A stretch of DNA of 64,000 nt from Roseiflexus sp. RS-1 (GCF_000016665.1 NC_009523.1:4773501-4837500); one strand, 5' to 3'. Shown: positions 25,584 to 36,046, numbered from the stretch's first letter. Made by a program: numbers and translations. Notes: generated by a model not told the origin, from the letters alone.

Positions 25584-27313
25584 GGCGTCACCTCCAATGC
25601 CGCAGCCAGCACCTGGCGCGCCACCGGCAACGCCGACCGGCTCCCCTCGCCGCCGTATTCCACAATGACGGCAATCGCATATCGTGGTTGATCCGTCGGC
25701 GCAACCGCCATGATCCAGGAGTGCGGCACGCCGCGCGGTGTTTCGGCAGTGCCGGTCTTTGCGCCAACAGCAACTCCCGGCAGCGCAATCGGCTGCGCAT
25801 ACCCGATTTCGACCGATGTGCGCATGATGTCGAGCATGCGCCGGGAGGTTTCCGGCGAAACGACCTGGCGCACCATCTCCGGTTGCGCCTGATAGATGAT
25901 GCGGTCGCCGGTGCGCGCCTCCGCGACCAGGTACGGACGCATCAGGCGTCCTTCGTTTGCAATCGAGGCTGCGAGTTGCGCCATGTCGAGCGGGGTGACG
26001 AGCGCCTGCCCCTGACCGAATGCGGTGTCCGCCAGTGCCGCAGGACGTTGCAAAAACGCCGCTTCATTCGCAATTGTGCCAATTTCTGCCGGAATATCAC
26101 GGAGATCGGGGGTCCCTGAGCGCGTGTCGGTCGTCTGCAACCCGAAACGGCGTGCATACTCAAGGAAGCGGTCGGCGCCCAGCGCCAGCCCGATCTGCGC
26201 GAATGCGGTATTGCACGAGAAGGCGTAGACGCGCACCAGATCGGAGGGGTCACCGGTGCGCCGGAAGAGATTGTCCACGGCATTGCGCACCGGCGGCGCG
26301 CCCGCTTCGGTCGGCAGCAGGTTTGGGCAGGTGACGGTCGCCGATGGGTCCCCCAGCACGCCGCTATCGAGTGCAGCGGCGGCGGTCAACGTTTTGATCA
26401 CCGATCCAGGCGGGTAGCGTCCCTGGGTCGCCCGGTTGAGCAAAGGGGCATCCGAACGCGTACTCAATTCAGCCCATGCAGCCTGCACCCGCTCAACATC
26501 CGCCTGTGTCGCCGGTTCGGGAAGCACCAGCTGATTGGGATCGAAGCGCGGGTAGGTAACCATCGCCAGGATCGCGCCGGTTGGCACGTCGATCAGCACC
26601 ACGGCGCCCGCGCGCTCGCCGAGGGCCTGCTGCGCCGCTGCTTGCAGGCGACTATCCAGGGTGAGGATCAGGTCGGCGGGGGTTTGCTCAACCGGCAATC
26701 CCAACAGGCGCGCTTCGAGAATGGCGGTCGGCGAGAGGGTAGCCACGCCCGATAGTTGCGCGTCGAAGCGCGCTTCCAGCCCGGTTGTGCCGTAGAGACG
26801 GCTCTGGAAGCCGATCAGGTTGCCGATCTCTGGGTTGGGATAGGTGCGCCGTCCATCGACCGTTTCCGCAAGCACGGCGCCGTTGCGGTCGAGGATGCGC
26901 CCACGCACGCCGGGACTGATCGCCACCGGGAATGTACGCCCGCTCCCCAACGAGGTGCGTTCGGCAGGATCAGGCTCGGCGATGACGGGAGTTGGTTGTT
27001 GCGCACCGGGCTGCGTCAGCGACGCCACGGCGCGCCGGGTTGCTTCCGCCTGCGTCACCTGATAGCGAACCAGGTGCAACCCAACGGCGGCAAAGCCGAG
27101 AACCGCGATCAGCATCAGTCCGCGCAGGGTGCGAGCGGATATGTCGCCCTGGTTCTTCATCACGCGGCGTACCGGCAGCGAGATCAACCAGAGTCCGGTC
27201 AGGAGGTGCAACCGCCAGAGATTGGCGTCGGGAATGAACAGACCGCTGCCGATCACGATGATGCCCAGGACGCCAGCGATCCAGGCTATGATGGTGCGAA
27301 CCCGATCAGGCAT
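25580..27313 (-). CDS. Penicillin-binding protein, PbpA/FtsI-like transpeptidase
   Basis: 577 residues from ATG 27313. Two N-terminal membrane helices (IIAWIAGVLGIIVIGSGLFI and a second before VMKNQGD) lead into a PBP dimerisation region and a transpeptidase domain. The triad is SVIK (PPGSVIKTL), SCN (YAFSCNTAFAQIG) and KTG (VGAKTGTAET). It crosslinks peptidoglycan on the outer face of the membrane. The same frame stays open another 100 codons upstream, but only because a 7-bp repeat there reads as FSVLGSQ-like heptads. That extension is rejected. No good Shine-Dalgarno precedes the ATG. Confidence 0.9.
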   Translation of the reverse strand: MPDRVRTIIAWIAGVLGIIVIGSGLFIPDANLWRLHLLTGLWLISLPVRRVMKNQGDISARTLRGLMLIAVLGFAAVGLHLVRYQVTQAEATRRAVASLTQPGAQQPTPVIAEPDPAERTSLGSGRTFPVAISPGVRGRILDRNGAVLAETVDGRRTYPNPEIGNLIGFQSRLYGTTGLEARFDAQLSGVATLSPTAILEARLLGLPVEQTPADLILTLDSRLQAAAQQALGERAGAVVLIDVPTGAILAMVTYPRFDPNQLVLPEPATQADVERVQAAWAELSTRSDAPLLNRATQGRYPPGSVIKTLTAAAALDSGVLGDPSATVTCPNLLPTEAGAPPVRNAVDNLFRRTGDPSDLVRVYAFSCNTAFAQIGLALGADRFLEYARRFGLQTTDTRSGTPDLRDIPAEIGTIANEAAFLQRPAALADTAFGQGQALVTPLDMAQLAASIANEGRLMRPYLVAEARTGDRIIYQAQPEMVRQVVSPETSRRMLDIMRTSVEIGYAQPIALPGVAVGAKTGTAETPRGVPHSWIMAVAPTDQPRYAIAVIVEYGGEGSRSALPVARQVLAAALEVTP

Positions 27314-27317
27314 AGTA

Positions 27318-27600
27318 GAACCGAGAACTAAGAACCAAGAACCAAGAACTGAGAACTGAGAACCGAGAACCGAGAACTGAGAACTGAGAACCAGGAACCG
27401 AGAACCAGGAACCGAGAACCGAGAGCCGGGAACTGAGAACCGAGAACTGAGAGCCGAGAACTGAGAACCAGGAACCGAGAACCAAGAACTGAGAACCGAG
27501 AACTGAGAGCCGAGAACTGAGAACCGAGAACCAGGAACCGAGAACCAAGAACTGAGAACTGAGAACTGAGAGCCGAGAACCGAGAACTGAGAACTGAGAG
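27318..27600. repeat. Heptamer tandem repeat array
   Basis: About 40 head-to-tail 7-base units, mostly GAGAACT, GAGAACC, CAAGAAC and CAGGAAC variants, starting 5 bases 5' of the PBP start codon. On the minus strand it reads through all three frames as a 7-residue period. The remaining 27601-27872 shows no gene I recognise. Confidence 0.95.
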
Positions 27601-27872
27601 CGGGAACGCTCAACGAATAGGCGGCATGTGCCGGTTGTGAGAACGTATTCGTTATTCATGCATCGGGGTTCAAGAGCTTTGCGTTCGCGGGCGACCTGGA
27701 AAGCGTGTTCCAGATCATAGCGCTCAAAACCTGTACATCGGTCGCTGGCTGGCATGCGCTCAAGCACAGGCATATGCCGCTCATCACTTACCTGCCCGAG
27801 CGCACATTGTGCAGAACGGCGTCAGGTGGATGCGCGGGTTGGGCGCCAATGTCCGGCTCGGCAAAGCAGCGT

Positions 27873-28283
27873 TCATTCAAGTCGCATTTCTGGCGGCAAC
27901 AACGAAACGACAAACCTGTACAGCCCCTCTGCCGCTGACAGCGCCTGGTCAAACTGCTCTCGGCTTGGCTCTGTGGCGTGTCCAGGGTAACGATAGATGC
28001 GAGCATACGGCGTCAATTCTATTCCCGCGTCAATCCAATCTACAAACTCAGGAGCACACGACATCGCAGCCCGTATCAACATTTCGATGTCATGGACACG
28101 CTCAAACTCCTGGTCACAGAAAACCAGATAGCCTTTGACAGCTTTCTCCGCTGCTTGCTGACAGTGATAAATCGCGGTGTCCAGCAAAGGCGGGGCATTC
28201 GCTGCCAGGACACGCGCCGAAGCCAGGTCATGCTGCGCTTTGGTGAGCCAACCCCGCACGAGTTGAGCTTTGGCGTCGGTCAT
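27873..28283 (-). CDS. HEPN-domain protein (HepT-like toxin)
   Basis: 136 residues from ATG 28283 (MTDAKAQLVRGWLTKAQHDL). HEPN family features: KAQHDLASARVL, YHCQQAAEKAVKGYLVF and the RVHDIEML motif, then YRYPGHATEP. HEPN proteins paired with minimal nucleotidyltransferases act as RNase toxins or partners. It overlaps the MNT gene by 56 bases. Confidence 0.85.
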   Translation of the reverse strand: MTDAKAQLVRGWLTKAQHDLASARVLAANAPPLLDTAIYHCQQAAEKAVKGYLVFCDQEFERVHDIEMLIRAAMSCAPEFVDWIDAGIELTPYARIYRYPGHATEPSREQFDQALSAAEGLYRFVVSLLPPEMRLE

Positions 28284-28611
28284 ACAGGACCTTTCCTTGA
28301 CGAGCGATTTTGTATTCCAAAGAAGCGCGTACATCTCGTAAGAAATCGAACTCGGCCCGAGTCTTCACGATAACGTCTTTGGCGATATTGAGTCCACTCA
28401 AGCAGCGGTGTCCCAGCACAGCGCGTTCGTAGTCCGACAAGTCGCTCTGTGTGACAATCACCATCACGTCCACGTCACTGTCTGCTGTTGGCGTTCCCCA
28501 GACATATGACCCAAACAGGATGACCTGCTCCGGTTGAAACAGTTCAACCAGTCGTCGTGTTATCTCTTGGAGTAAATCTTCGTTTATTGTTCTCAAGGGT
28601 TCGACCGCCAT
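28228..28611 (-). CDS. Minimal nucleotidyltransferase (MntA-like antitoxin)
   Basis: About 127 residues from ATG 28611 (MAVEPLRTINEDLLQ); an ATG at 28638 is possible. The nucleotidyltransferase motif GSx10DxD is intact (FGSYVWGTPTADSDVDVMV). In known MntA-HepT pairs this enzyme AMPylates the HEPN toxin. Forms a divergence-free operon with the HEPN gene. Confidence 0.85.
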   Translation of the reverse strand: MAVEPLRTINEDLLQEITRRLVELFQPEQVILFGSYVWGTPTADSDVDVMVIVTQSDLSDYERAVLGHRCLSGLNIAKDVIVKTRAEFDFLRDVRASLEYKIARQGKVLYDRRQSSTRAGLAHQSAA

Positions 28612-28638
28612 TTGTCCGCATCTTCCCGCGTGTGCCAT

Positions 28639-29287
28639 AGTAAACGGATCGTTGTCCGCCCATTCCTGCCTGTGCTATGAGAGACGGACAGCTCACTCCG
28701 GGTATCACGCCGTGGCGTGTTCCGCGTTCCGTTGTCCGCCAGTGATCGCCGGGACGGGTTGAGACCGTGACACCGCATGTTCTGAAGCATTGGGTGTGAC
28801 GAGACCACATCTTTTGCGGGAGTCGCGCAGTCTCTGGTGATAAGGGAGCATATCCCAACTCACAGGTGATGTCAAGGGATTTCCACATATGTCACCCCCA
28901 GTCAGTCGCCAAACCCGATCAGATGTGCAGCGCGCTCCGCTGCAACCTCTCCTCGATCCGCACCGAAACAGCGCGCTCCGCTCGCCGAAGCGACGCCTGT
29001 GGCGTTTGGCGGTGACCAGCATCACCTCATCACGCGCCAGGGCAGAGATGCAAAGGATCAGGCGATCCTGCCGCCGGGTCGTCTGCATGCCCTGCGCCAT
29101 GCACCCGGTTGAACGGTATGCGGTTGATACGCGCAGAATCGCCACGCGGGCTTCCGCGAGGTCTGGCTTCCTGACATATGTGCGCAGACGTTGCCAGATG
29201 CCGGTTATGCCTGGGGATGGGAAAAGTCGTTCGTGGGTTCACCCCTTTGTTGCGCTACGGGTATGTCTTCCGCCTTCACCCTCAACG
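28639..29287. other. Gene-poor spacer between rodA and the MNT-HEPN operon
   Basis: No convincing gene. A minus-strand promoter TTGACA (28875-28870), 17 bases, TATGCT (28852-28847) lies about 235 bases upstream of the MNT start. Frames in this stretch have no recognisable similarity and irregular codon use, suggesting decayed sequence or a long leader. Confidence 0.5.
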
Positions 29288-30619
29288 TCACAACGTCTGC
29301 GGAGGTTTTCGCGCGGCGGAAATACGCAGCAGCAGCCCGACCATCGCAAAGTTGATCAGCGTCGATGAGCCGCCGTAACTGACGAACGGCAACGTAATGC
29401 CGGTGAGCGGAATAAGGTGCGTCGCGCCGGCCATGATGATGAACGCCTGTGCAGCGATGGCGGTCGTCAGTCCAACGGCAAGCAGTTGCTGGAACCCATC
29501 ACGCGCCTGCATTGCGATCAGGTACCCTTTGAGCGCGAAGATCGCGTAGCACACCGTCAGGGCGAATGTGCCCGCCAGCCCCAATTCCTCGCCGATTGCC
29601 ACAAAAACAAAGTCGGTGTGACTCTCAGGAACCATGGTCGGGTCGCCCGCGCCGATGCCAGTTCCCGCCCAACCGCCGTTCGCCAGCGCGTGCAACGCGC
29701 GCACCATCTGGAAACCGATGCCGAACGGATCGGACCAGGGATCGATCCAGGCATTCAGACGCACGCGCACATGACTGAAGAGCGGGTAGAGCGCTGCTGC
29801 CCCAAGCGCGAATGCGAACAGTCCGACAGCGGCGTAGCGCGCCTGTCCGCTGACGACGTAGAGCATCGCCAGAAAGATCACGAAGAAGAGCAGCGCTGCG
29901 CCCAGGTCCTTCTGGACGATGATCAAACCAATCGTCGCCCCCCACATGATCACAATTGGCGCCAGGTACGGGAGTGGCGGCAGTTTCAGCGGACCAAGCC
30001 AGTAGACGCCGCGCCCGATCAGTTCGCGGTGGTCATCGAGGTAGGTGGCCAGGTAGATCACCAGCAGCACCTTCAGCAATTCAACCGGTTGCAACTGGAA
30101 GAACCCCAGGCTGAGCCAGAGACGCGCGCCGTTGCGTTCCACGCCGAAGAGCGCAGTGATCGCCACCAGCGCCAGACCCAGGAAGAGCCAGGTGTAGCGG
30201 TAGTGCTTGAGCCATTGCAGGCGCCAGGGAACGAAACTTGCCAGCGTGAGCACGGCTGCGCCGCCAAAGATCCAGATCACCTGTTTGAGGGCAATGCCGC
30301 TGTACACCTCGCCGTAGCGCTGTACCAGGTCCGGTTCCAGGCGACGCGCCATGATCATGCCGATGCCTGCCAGCAGTGCAGCGATCGGCAAGACCATCTG
30401 ATCCTCGCCCCAGTCGCGCAGCGCAAGCGCCAGACTGATGGTGAGAAAAAGACCGGCGAAAGCGCAGATGATCGTCAGATCGACCCAGCGCACCCGACCG
30501 CTGGCGGTTGCGATCAGTGCGCCCAGGCTGACCGCAACGAATAGAAATGCGGTGATCAGGAGTTCGAGTTCGCGCACCCGACTGCCGAGCCGCGTGCGCA
30601 GGCGTGTGATCGTCGCCAT
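29288..30619 (-). CDS. RodA/FtsW-family (SEDS) cell-wall polymerase
   Basis: 443 residues with about 11-12 membrane helices. SEDS signatures: GFFQLQPVELLKV, the long periplasmic loop with NAWIDPWSDPFGIGFQMV, GGWAGTGIGAGDP, ESHTDFVFVAIGEELG and FVSYGGSSTL. It polymerises glycan strands from lipid II, usually with a class B PBP such as the one downstream. Co-transcribed with the kinase gene (9-base gap). Confidence 0.92.
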   Translation of the reverse strand: MATITRLRTRLGSRVRELELLITAFLFVAVSLGALIATASGRVRWVDLTIICAFAGLFLTISLALALRDWGEDQMVLPIAALLAGIGMIMARRLEPDLVQRYGEVYSGIALKQVIWIFGGAAVLTLASFVPWRLQWLKHYRYTWLFLGLALVAITALFGVERNGARLWLSLGFFQLQPVELLKVLLVIYLATYLDDHRELIGRGVYWLGPLKLPPLPYLAPIVIMWGATIGLIIVQKDLGAALLFFVIFLAMLYVVSGQARYAAVGLFAFALGAAALYPLFSHVRVRLNAWIDPWSDPFGIGFQMVRALHALANGGWAGTGIGAGDPTMVPESHTDFVFVAIGEELGLAGTFALTVCYAIFALKGYLIAMQARDGFQQLLAVGLTTAIAAQAFIIMAGATHLIPLTGITLPFVSYGGSSTLINFAMVGLLLRISAARKPPQTL

Positions 30620-30628
30620 TGCCGGTCC

Positions 30629-32224
30629 CTATCTCTCCAGTTCAATGCCGTAGGCGGCTGCAATTGCGTCGATCTGTCGCAGCGCCTCACGAGTCAACTC
30701 CGATGGCAGTTTGCCGCTCCGTTCCGCTTCGGTCAGATCGCGCCGAAGTTCGCGCAATTTGTCGCGCGCGCGCCGACTGTTGCCTTTGCCGATCTCGCGT
30801 TCGAACTCGTCCAGGGTGCGGAGCCACTTCTGTGCATCTTTTCCGGTGCGTCGGTCACCCGTCATCGGTTGCAGCAGGGCGCGCAGGTTGACGAGTGCAT
30901 CGCCTGTAGCTGCTGGCGGCGCTGGTGGCGGCGGCGGCGGCGCGTCGGTGGGGGCGGGTGCGGTCGGCGGGGCTATCGGAGGCGCTTCCGTCGGCGCTAT
31001 GGCGGTAGCAGGGGCGGCTGTCGGCGCGGGGAGCGCGGCGCTCTCATCACCTGCGGCGGATGGCGTCGCGGCGACAACAGGCGTCATCGGCGCGGCGACG
31101 CCGTCCTGCCCGGCGGGAGATGCGCCGCTGCGCATCGCCAGGATGGCGCCGACGATCAGCAGGAACGCGAACAGCCCGCCCAGCAGCGGCAGCAGCGATA
31201 TGCTGCGACCGCGCGTTGCTTTCCCAGATGCGCCGGTAGAATCCGGCAGCAGCGGATCGTCGTGGTGCGACCCGGATGCAGGTTGCGGCGTTGCAGCGCC
31301 GGGTTGCCACGCAACCGTTGCCTGGCGATGGATGTCGGTGGTGGCAACCGGTGAAGAGCGCAGCGCTGCTGCATTTGCGCTCGCGAATGCGCGTTCCAGT
31401 GCATTGGCGAACTGCTCCGCCCGCTCGAACCGCGCCGTCGGGTCTTTCGCCAGCGCGCGCAGCACCACCGCTTCGACGGCGGGCGGGATGTCGGGACGCA
31501 GCGCGCGCAGGGGCGGCGGCGGCGTCTGAATATGCTGGATAGCGATACTCATTGGCGTATCGCCATCGAACGGAAGCCGCCCCGCCAGCATCTCGAACAC
31601 CACCACCCCCAGGCTGTACAGATCGCTGGCGGGCGTCACCGGCAACCCCTGCGCCTGTTCAGGCGACAGATACCCCGGCGTGCCCACGACCATCCCGACC
31701 TGCGTCTGTTGAGACGGCGCCAGGGTGCTGCGGGCAATGCCGAAATCGGTCAATACCAGTGCTCCAAGCGCGTTCCACATGGCGTTGGCAGGCTTTACAT
31801 CGCGGTGGATGACCCCGGCGGCATGCGCAGCGTCCAGGGCAGCGGCGAGTTGACGGGTGATTGCAACCACGTCGTCGGGCGGAAGAGGTTGACCGCTGCG
31901 CACAGCGTCAACGATCCGCTGTTCGAGCGTCGGTCCCGGCAACAGTTCCTGAACCATGTACGGTGTTCCGCTGTGGACGCCAAAATCGTAGATCTGGACG
32001 ATATTGGGGTGGCGCAGATTGGCGATCAGGCGCGCTTCCTGCCGGAACCGCTCAACGAAGCCAGGATGGGCGCGCGCCTCTTCCGACAGGATTTTGATCG
32101 CTACAGCGCGCCCCAGGTTGTGATCGATCCCACGGTAGACGGTCGCCATCCCGCCTCTGCCGATCAGCGCCTGAATCTCATAGTTGCCGATGGTTGTTCC
32201 GATCAGGTCGAGCGGTGTGGTCAT
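30629..32224 (-). CDS. Ser/Thr protein kinase, PknB-like, single membrane pass
   Basis: 531 residues. The Hanks-type kinase domain (about 1-275) has GRGGMATVYRG, AIKIL, HRDVKPANAMW and LTDFGIARS. A membrane helix (about 335-355, LLGGLFAFLLIVGAIL) leads to a Pro/Ala-rich stalk and a small charged C-terminal helical domain outside. No PASTA repeats. Grouping with rodA and pbp resembles the actinobacterial pknB-rodA-pbpA cluster and suggests control of wall growth. Confidence 0.9.
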   Translation of the reverse strand: MTTPLDLIGTTIGNYEIQALIGRGGMATVYRGIDHNLGRAVAIKILSEEARAHPGFVERFRQEARLIANLRHPNIVQIYDFGVHSGTPYMVQELLPGPTLEQRIVDAVRSGQPLPPDDVVAITRQLAAALDAAHAAGVIHRDVKPANAMWNALGALVLTDFGIARSTLAPSQQTQVGMVVGTPGYLSPEQAQGLPVTPASDLYSLGVVVFEMLAGRLPFDGDTPMSIAIQHIQTPPPPLRALRPDIPPAVEAVVLRALAKDPTARFERAEQFANALERAFASANAAALRSSPVATTDIHRQATVAWQPGAATPQPASGSHHDDPLLPDSTGASGKATRGRSISLLPLLGGLFAFLLIVGAILAMRSGASPAGQDGVAAPMTPVVAATPSAAGDESAALPAPTAAPATAIAPTEAPPIAPPTAPAPTDAPPPPPPAPPAATGDALVNLRALLQPMTGDRRTGKDAQKWLRTLDEFEREIGKGNSRRARDKLRELRRDLTEAERSGKLPSELTREALRQIDAIAAAYGIELER

Positions 32225-32344
32225 ACATTACGACATGATGAAATGCGCCTGTACGCTCTCACTTTACCATGGAAAGAACGACACAGCGCTGCGCTTCTGT
32301 TACAATTTTGATACGCTTTGGTTAAGCACGAAAGGAGCGCGCCG

Positions 32345-32710
32345 GTGCGTGCCGTCTTCTCGCTTCCAACCGACGTTGCGCCGCGTGGTCTTCCGCCGGT
32401 GGCGGAGACGTTGCCGCCCGCGATTGAGCGACTGATTCGTGAGATCAACCCGGAGAAGATCATTCTGTTCGGTTCGTATGCGTATGGTCGCCCCACGCCC
32501 GATAGCGACGTAGACCTGCTGGTTGTTGTGCGATCCGATGAACCATATCGTACACGCTATATGCGCGTAGCAATGGCGCTATATCCGCGCCTTTTTCCTC
32601 TCGATCTGATCGTAAAGACGCCGGAGGAGATCGACGAAGCGTTGCAAACATGTTCTCCTTTCCTGCAAGAGATTTACACGCGGGGAATCTGTCTGTATGA
32701 ACGAAAGTAA
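32345..32710 (+). CDS. Minimal nucleotidyltransferase (MntA-like), second copy
   Basis: 121 residues from GTG 32345, chosen because AAGGAG lies 7 bases upstream; a TTG at 32318 is 9 codons earlier. GSx10DxD is intact (FGSYAYGRPTPDSDVDLLV). Divergent from pknB. Overlaps the HEPN gene by 14 bases. Confidence 0.87.
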   Translation: MRAVFSLPTDVAPRGLPPVAETLPPAIERLIREINPEKIILFGSYAYGRPTPDSDVDLLVVVRSDEPYRTRYMRVAMALYPRLFPLDLIVKTPEEIDEALQTCSPFLQEIYTRGICLYERK

Positions 32711-33080
32711 CCCGCTGGATTGGGCGGCGAAGGCTGAAAGTGACCTCGATATGGCGCGTCGTGCATTGCGCGGCAAGATCAAACGCACCGATGCGGCAGT
32801 GTTCCACGCGCAACAATGCGCTGAAAAGTATTTCAAAGCTCTGTTAGTCGCCGGAGGTGTTGCATTTCCGCGAACACACGACTTGATCATCTTGAATCAT
32901 CTTTGCTTGAGTAATGGCGTTTCGACCAATTTTGATGCACAACAGCTCGAATTTCTCTCGGGATTTGCTGTGCTTGCGCGTTATCCAGGCAGGGAACCCT
33001 CGTTCGAAGAGGCTCGCGAAGCCATTGCCATCGCCAGAAGCGTTCGTGCATTCGCGCGCCGCCGGTTGGGGGTGAAATAA
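32697..33080 (+). CDS. HEPN-domain protein (HepT-like), second copy
   Basis: 127 residues: AAKAESDLDMARRAL, VFHAQQCAEKYFKALL, the RTHDLIIL motif and LARYPGREPSFEEA. Same family as the HEPN protein at 27873-28283 but clearly diverged in sequence, so not a recent duplication. Pairs with the overlapping MNT gene as a probable toxin-antitoxin module. Confidence 0.87.
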   Translation: MNESNPLDWAAKAESDLDMARRALRGKIKRTDAAVFHAQQCAEKYFKALLVAGGVAFPRTHDLIILNHLCLSNGVSTNFDAQQLEFLSGFAVLARYPGREPSFEEAREAIAIARSVRAFARRRLGVK

Positions 33081-33095
33081 TATACAACGTTGAAC

Positions 33096-33130
33096 GTTGA
33101 AGGTTGAACGTTGAACGTTCAACCTTCAAC
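33096..33130. terminator. Perfect 35-bp palindrome between convergent HEPN and uvrA genes
   Basis: Arm GTTGAAGGTTGAACGTT (33096-33112), one central G, then its exact complement (33114-33130). It includes the uvrA stop codon and follows the HEPN stop by 15 bases. It may act as a bidirectional terminator. The core GTTGAAC units also occur in the tandem repeats near 62.5 kb. Confidence 0.55.
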
Positions 33131-36046
33131 CACCCGCGCCAGGCACTGACCGGTGTACGATCCTGGCGTTCGCGCGACCTGTTCAGGCGTGCCGACGGCG
33201 ACAACACGCCCGCCCTCCTCGCCTCCCTCCGGTCCCAGGTCGATCACCCAATCGGCGCATTTGATCACATCGAGATGGTGTTCGATCACCAGAACGGTGT
33301 TTCCCGCGTCCACCAGGCGCTGCAAGACGCGCAGCAACCGGTCAACATCAGCGACGTGCAGGCCGGTCGTCGGTTCATCGAGGATGTAGAGGGTGCGCCC
33401 GGTGGCGCGCCGACTCAGTTCGGTCGCCAGTTTGATGCGTTGCGCCTCACCGCCGGAGAGGGTGGTCGCAGGTTGACCCAGGCGAATATACCCTAACCCG
33501 ACGTCGATCAGGGTTTGCAACTTTTCGGCGATGGATGGGACACGCTCGAAAAATGCCGCCGCTTCTTCAACCGTCATGTCGAGCACTTCGGCGATGTTCT
33601 TGCCCCGGTAACGAATGTCGAGCGTTTCACGGTTGTAGCGCGCGCCGTGACAGACATCGCAGGTGACGTACAGATCGGGAAGGAACTGCATTTCGATCTG
33701 CATCAATCCTTCGCCGTTGCAGTGCTCGCACCGTCCTCCGGGAATGTTGAACGAGAAACGACTGGCATCATAGCCGCGCGCGCGCGCTTCAGGCGTTTGC
33801 GCGAACAATTTGCGGATCGGGTCGAACGCCTTGGTGTAGGTGACCGGGTTGGAGCGTGGCGTGCGCCCGATGGGCGACTGGTCGATGTCGATCACCTTAT
33901 CGATCTGTTCGATGCCATAGATTGCGTCGTGGGCGCCGGGGCGCGCGCGCGCGCCATGGAGCGCCTGCGCCAGCCGCGGGTAGAGGGTGTCGTTGATCAG
34001 GGTCGATTTGCCAGACCCGCTGACGCCGGTGACTGCCACCAGACATCCCAGCGGGATGGCGACGTCGATGTTCTTCAGGTTGTGCTCGCGCGCTCCCCTG
34101 ATCATCAGGAATGCGCCGTTGCCGGGTCGTCGGCGGCGTGGCACGGCAATCGTGCGTTTGCCGGAGAGGTACTGTCCGGTAAGTGAGCGCGGCTCTGCCA
34201 GCACTGCATCGAGCGGACCGCTGACGATCACCTCGCCGCCGCGCTCTCCCGCACCGGGACCAATGTCAACGATCCAGTCGGCTGCGCGAATGATCTCTTC
34301 GTCGTGTTCAACAACCAGCACGCTGTTGCCCAGGTCGCGCAGTTGACGCAACGTGTTGAGCAGGCGCGCCGTATCACGTGGGTGTAACCCGATGCTCGGC
34401 TCGTCCAGCACATAGAGCGCACCGCTCAGCCCGGCGCCGATCTGCGTCGCCAGGCGAATGCGCTGCGCCTCGCCGCCAGCAAGGGTCGTCGCAGTGCGGT
34501 CAAGCGTGAGATACCCCAGCCCGACTTCATTTAGAAACCGGAGTCGGGCGCAGATGTCATTCAGGATTGGCGCCGCGATCTGACATTCGCGCACCGTAAG
34601 AGCATAGATGGACGAGCGCAGGTCGCTTTCGCGCGTCTCACGCCAGCGGGCGACCACCTCGTCAACGTCGGCAGCCAGTGTTTTCGCCCACGACCACGCT
34701 TCAGCGACAGGGAGCGCCGCCACCTGCGCAATCGTGTATCCGGCGACGGTGACGGCGAGCAGTTCGGGACGCAGTCGCGCGCCGTTGCATGCCGGGCATG
34801 TGCGCGGGGTCATAAACTGCTCAATCTGTGCGCGTTCGGTTTCATCGGTGCATTCCGCCAGACGACGGCGCAGACCGGGGATAACCCCCTCGAACGGCGC
34901 CTCAACCATGCGCTCTTCGCCGCGTATGTGGTAACGGAGTGGCATCACATCGCCGTTAGAACCGTAGAGCAGCGTAGCGATCACCTCCGGGCGCAGATCG
35001 CGCACTGGTGTGTGCAGTGAAAAACCGAGGTGCCCGGCGAGTGATGTCAGCAGATCGTCGAAGTAGCGGCGCTGCGCGCGACTGACGTTCGACCAGGGCG
35101 CGACGGCGCCTTCCGCAAGTGAACGGGATCGGTCGGGGATCACCAGTTCAGGGTCGAACTCCAGCACGCTTCCCAGACCATCACAGGCAGGGCAGGCGCC
35201 CGATGGATTGTTGAATGAAAAATCGCGCGGTTCGAGCGCCCCGATGGAAGCCGGTCCGTGCACCGGGCAGGCGTAACGCTGCGACAGAGTGAGTTCATCA
35301 CCGCCGACGATCTGGACGATCACCACGCCGCCGCCGACCCGCAGCGCCGTTTCGACCGAATCGGCGACGCGCACGCGAAACTGCGTCTGTTGCTGCGAGG
35401 GATCGGCTGATGGAATGACCAGCCGGTCCACAACGACCTCGATCGTATGCGGACGATGACGGTCAAGGCGCAGGTCGTCGCCAAGATCGCGCACCTCGCC
35501 ATCGACGCGCACACGGACGAACCCCTGCTTGCGCACCTGATCGAAGAGGGTCTGATGGTCGCCCTTCTGATCGCGAACGAGGGGCGCAAGCAGCAGCACG
35601 CGGCTGCCACCCGGCAGACCGAGGATCGTATCGATCATCTGTTGCGCCGACTGGCGCGTGAGCGGACGACCGCAGTGGATGCAGTGCGGTCGTCCAATCC
35701 GGGCAAACAGCAGTCGCAGATAATCGTAGATTTCGGTAATGGTGCCGACGGTTGAGCGCGGATTGCGCGCCAGCCCTTTCTGATCGATGGCAATGGCAGG
35801 CGACAATCCTTCGATGGCGTCAACGTCCGGCTTGTCGATCTGACCAAGGAACTGGCGGGCATAGGCGGAAAGCGATTCGACATAGCGACGCTGACCTTCG
35901 GCAAAAATCGTATCGAACGCCAGCGACGACTTGCCGGAGCCGGAGAGACCGGTGATCACCACCAGCGCATTGCGCGGCATGGCGACCGTGATATTCTTAA
36001 GATTATGGACGCGCGCCCCGCGCACCACGATCCGATCAGCAGACAT
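33119..36046 (-). CDS. uvrA: Excinuclease ABC subunit A
   Basis: 975 residues from ATG 36046 ([19 protein letters not shown]); upstream in-frame codons lack similarity. Two ABC modules with Walker [13 protein letters not shown] and [12 protein letters not shown] and signatures [12 protein letters not shown] and [12 protein letters not shown]. Zinc-finger cysteines appear as CIHC, CPVH/CPAC, CPAC and CEHC/CDVC pairs. It recognises DNA lesions in nucleotide excision repair with UvrB. uvrB is not in the window. Confidence 0.97.
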   Translation of the reverse strand: MSADRIVVRGARVHNLKNITVAMPRNALVVITGLSGSGKSSLAFDTIFAEGQRRYVESLSAYARQFLGQIDKPDVDAIEGLSPAIAIDQKGLARNPRSTVGTITEIYDYLRLLFARIGRPHCIHCGRPLTRQSAQQMIDTILGLPGGSRVLLLAPLVRDQKGDHQTLFDQVRKQGFVRVRVDGEVRDLGDDLRLDRHRPHTIEVVVDRLVIPSADPSQQQTQFRVRVADSVETALRVGGGVVIVQIVGGDELTLSQRYACPVHGPASIGALEPRDFSFNNPSGACPACDGLGSVLEFDPELVIPDRSRSLAEGAVAPWSNVSRAQRRYFDDLLTSLAGHLGFSLHTPVRDLRPEVIATLLYGSNGDVMPLRYHIRGEERMVEAPFEGVIPGLRRRLAECTDETERAQIEQFMTPRTCPACNGARLRPELLAVTVAGYTIAQVAALPVAEAWSWAKTLAADVDEVVARWRETRESDLRSSIYALTVRECQIAAPILNDICARLRFLNEVGLGYLTLDRTATTLAGGEAQRIRLATQIGAGLSGALYVLDEPSIGLHPRDTARLLNTLRQLRDLGNSVLVVEHDEEIIRAADWIVDIGPGAGERGGEVIVSGPLDAVLAEPRSLTGQYLSGKRTIAVPRRRRPGNGAFLMIRGAREHNLKNIDVAIPLGCLVAVTGVSGSGKSTLINDTLYPRLAQALHGARARPGAHDAIYGIEQIDKVIDIDQSPIGRTPRSNPVTYTKAFDPIRKLFAQTPEARARGYDASRFSFNIPGGRCEHCNGEGLMQIEMQFLPDLYVTCDVCHGARYNRETLDIRYRGKNIAEVLDMTVEEAAAFFERVPSIAEKLQTLIDVGLGYIRLGQPATTLSGGEAQRIKLATELSRRATGRTLYILDEPTTGLHVADVDRLLRVLQRLVDAGNTVLVIEHHLDVIKCADWVIDLGPEGGEEGGRVVAVGTPEQVARTPGSYTGQCLARVVEG

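Noticed and set aside
27306-27773. Repetitive proteins with FSVLGSQ-type heptads
   Set aside because: Translation of the 7-bp DNA repeat; all three frames stay open for the same reason.
28705-29145. Minus-strand frame of 146 codons upstream of MNT
   Set aside because: No domain, Arg/Cys-rich composition and short repeats; treated as spacer.
29417-30544. 375-codon plus-strand frame opposite rodA
   Set aside because: Highly charged His/Gln-rich shadow of a membrane protein gene.
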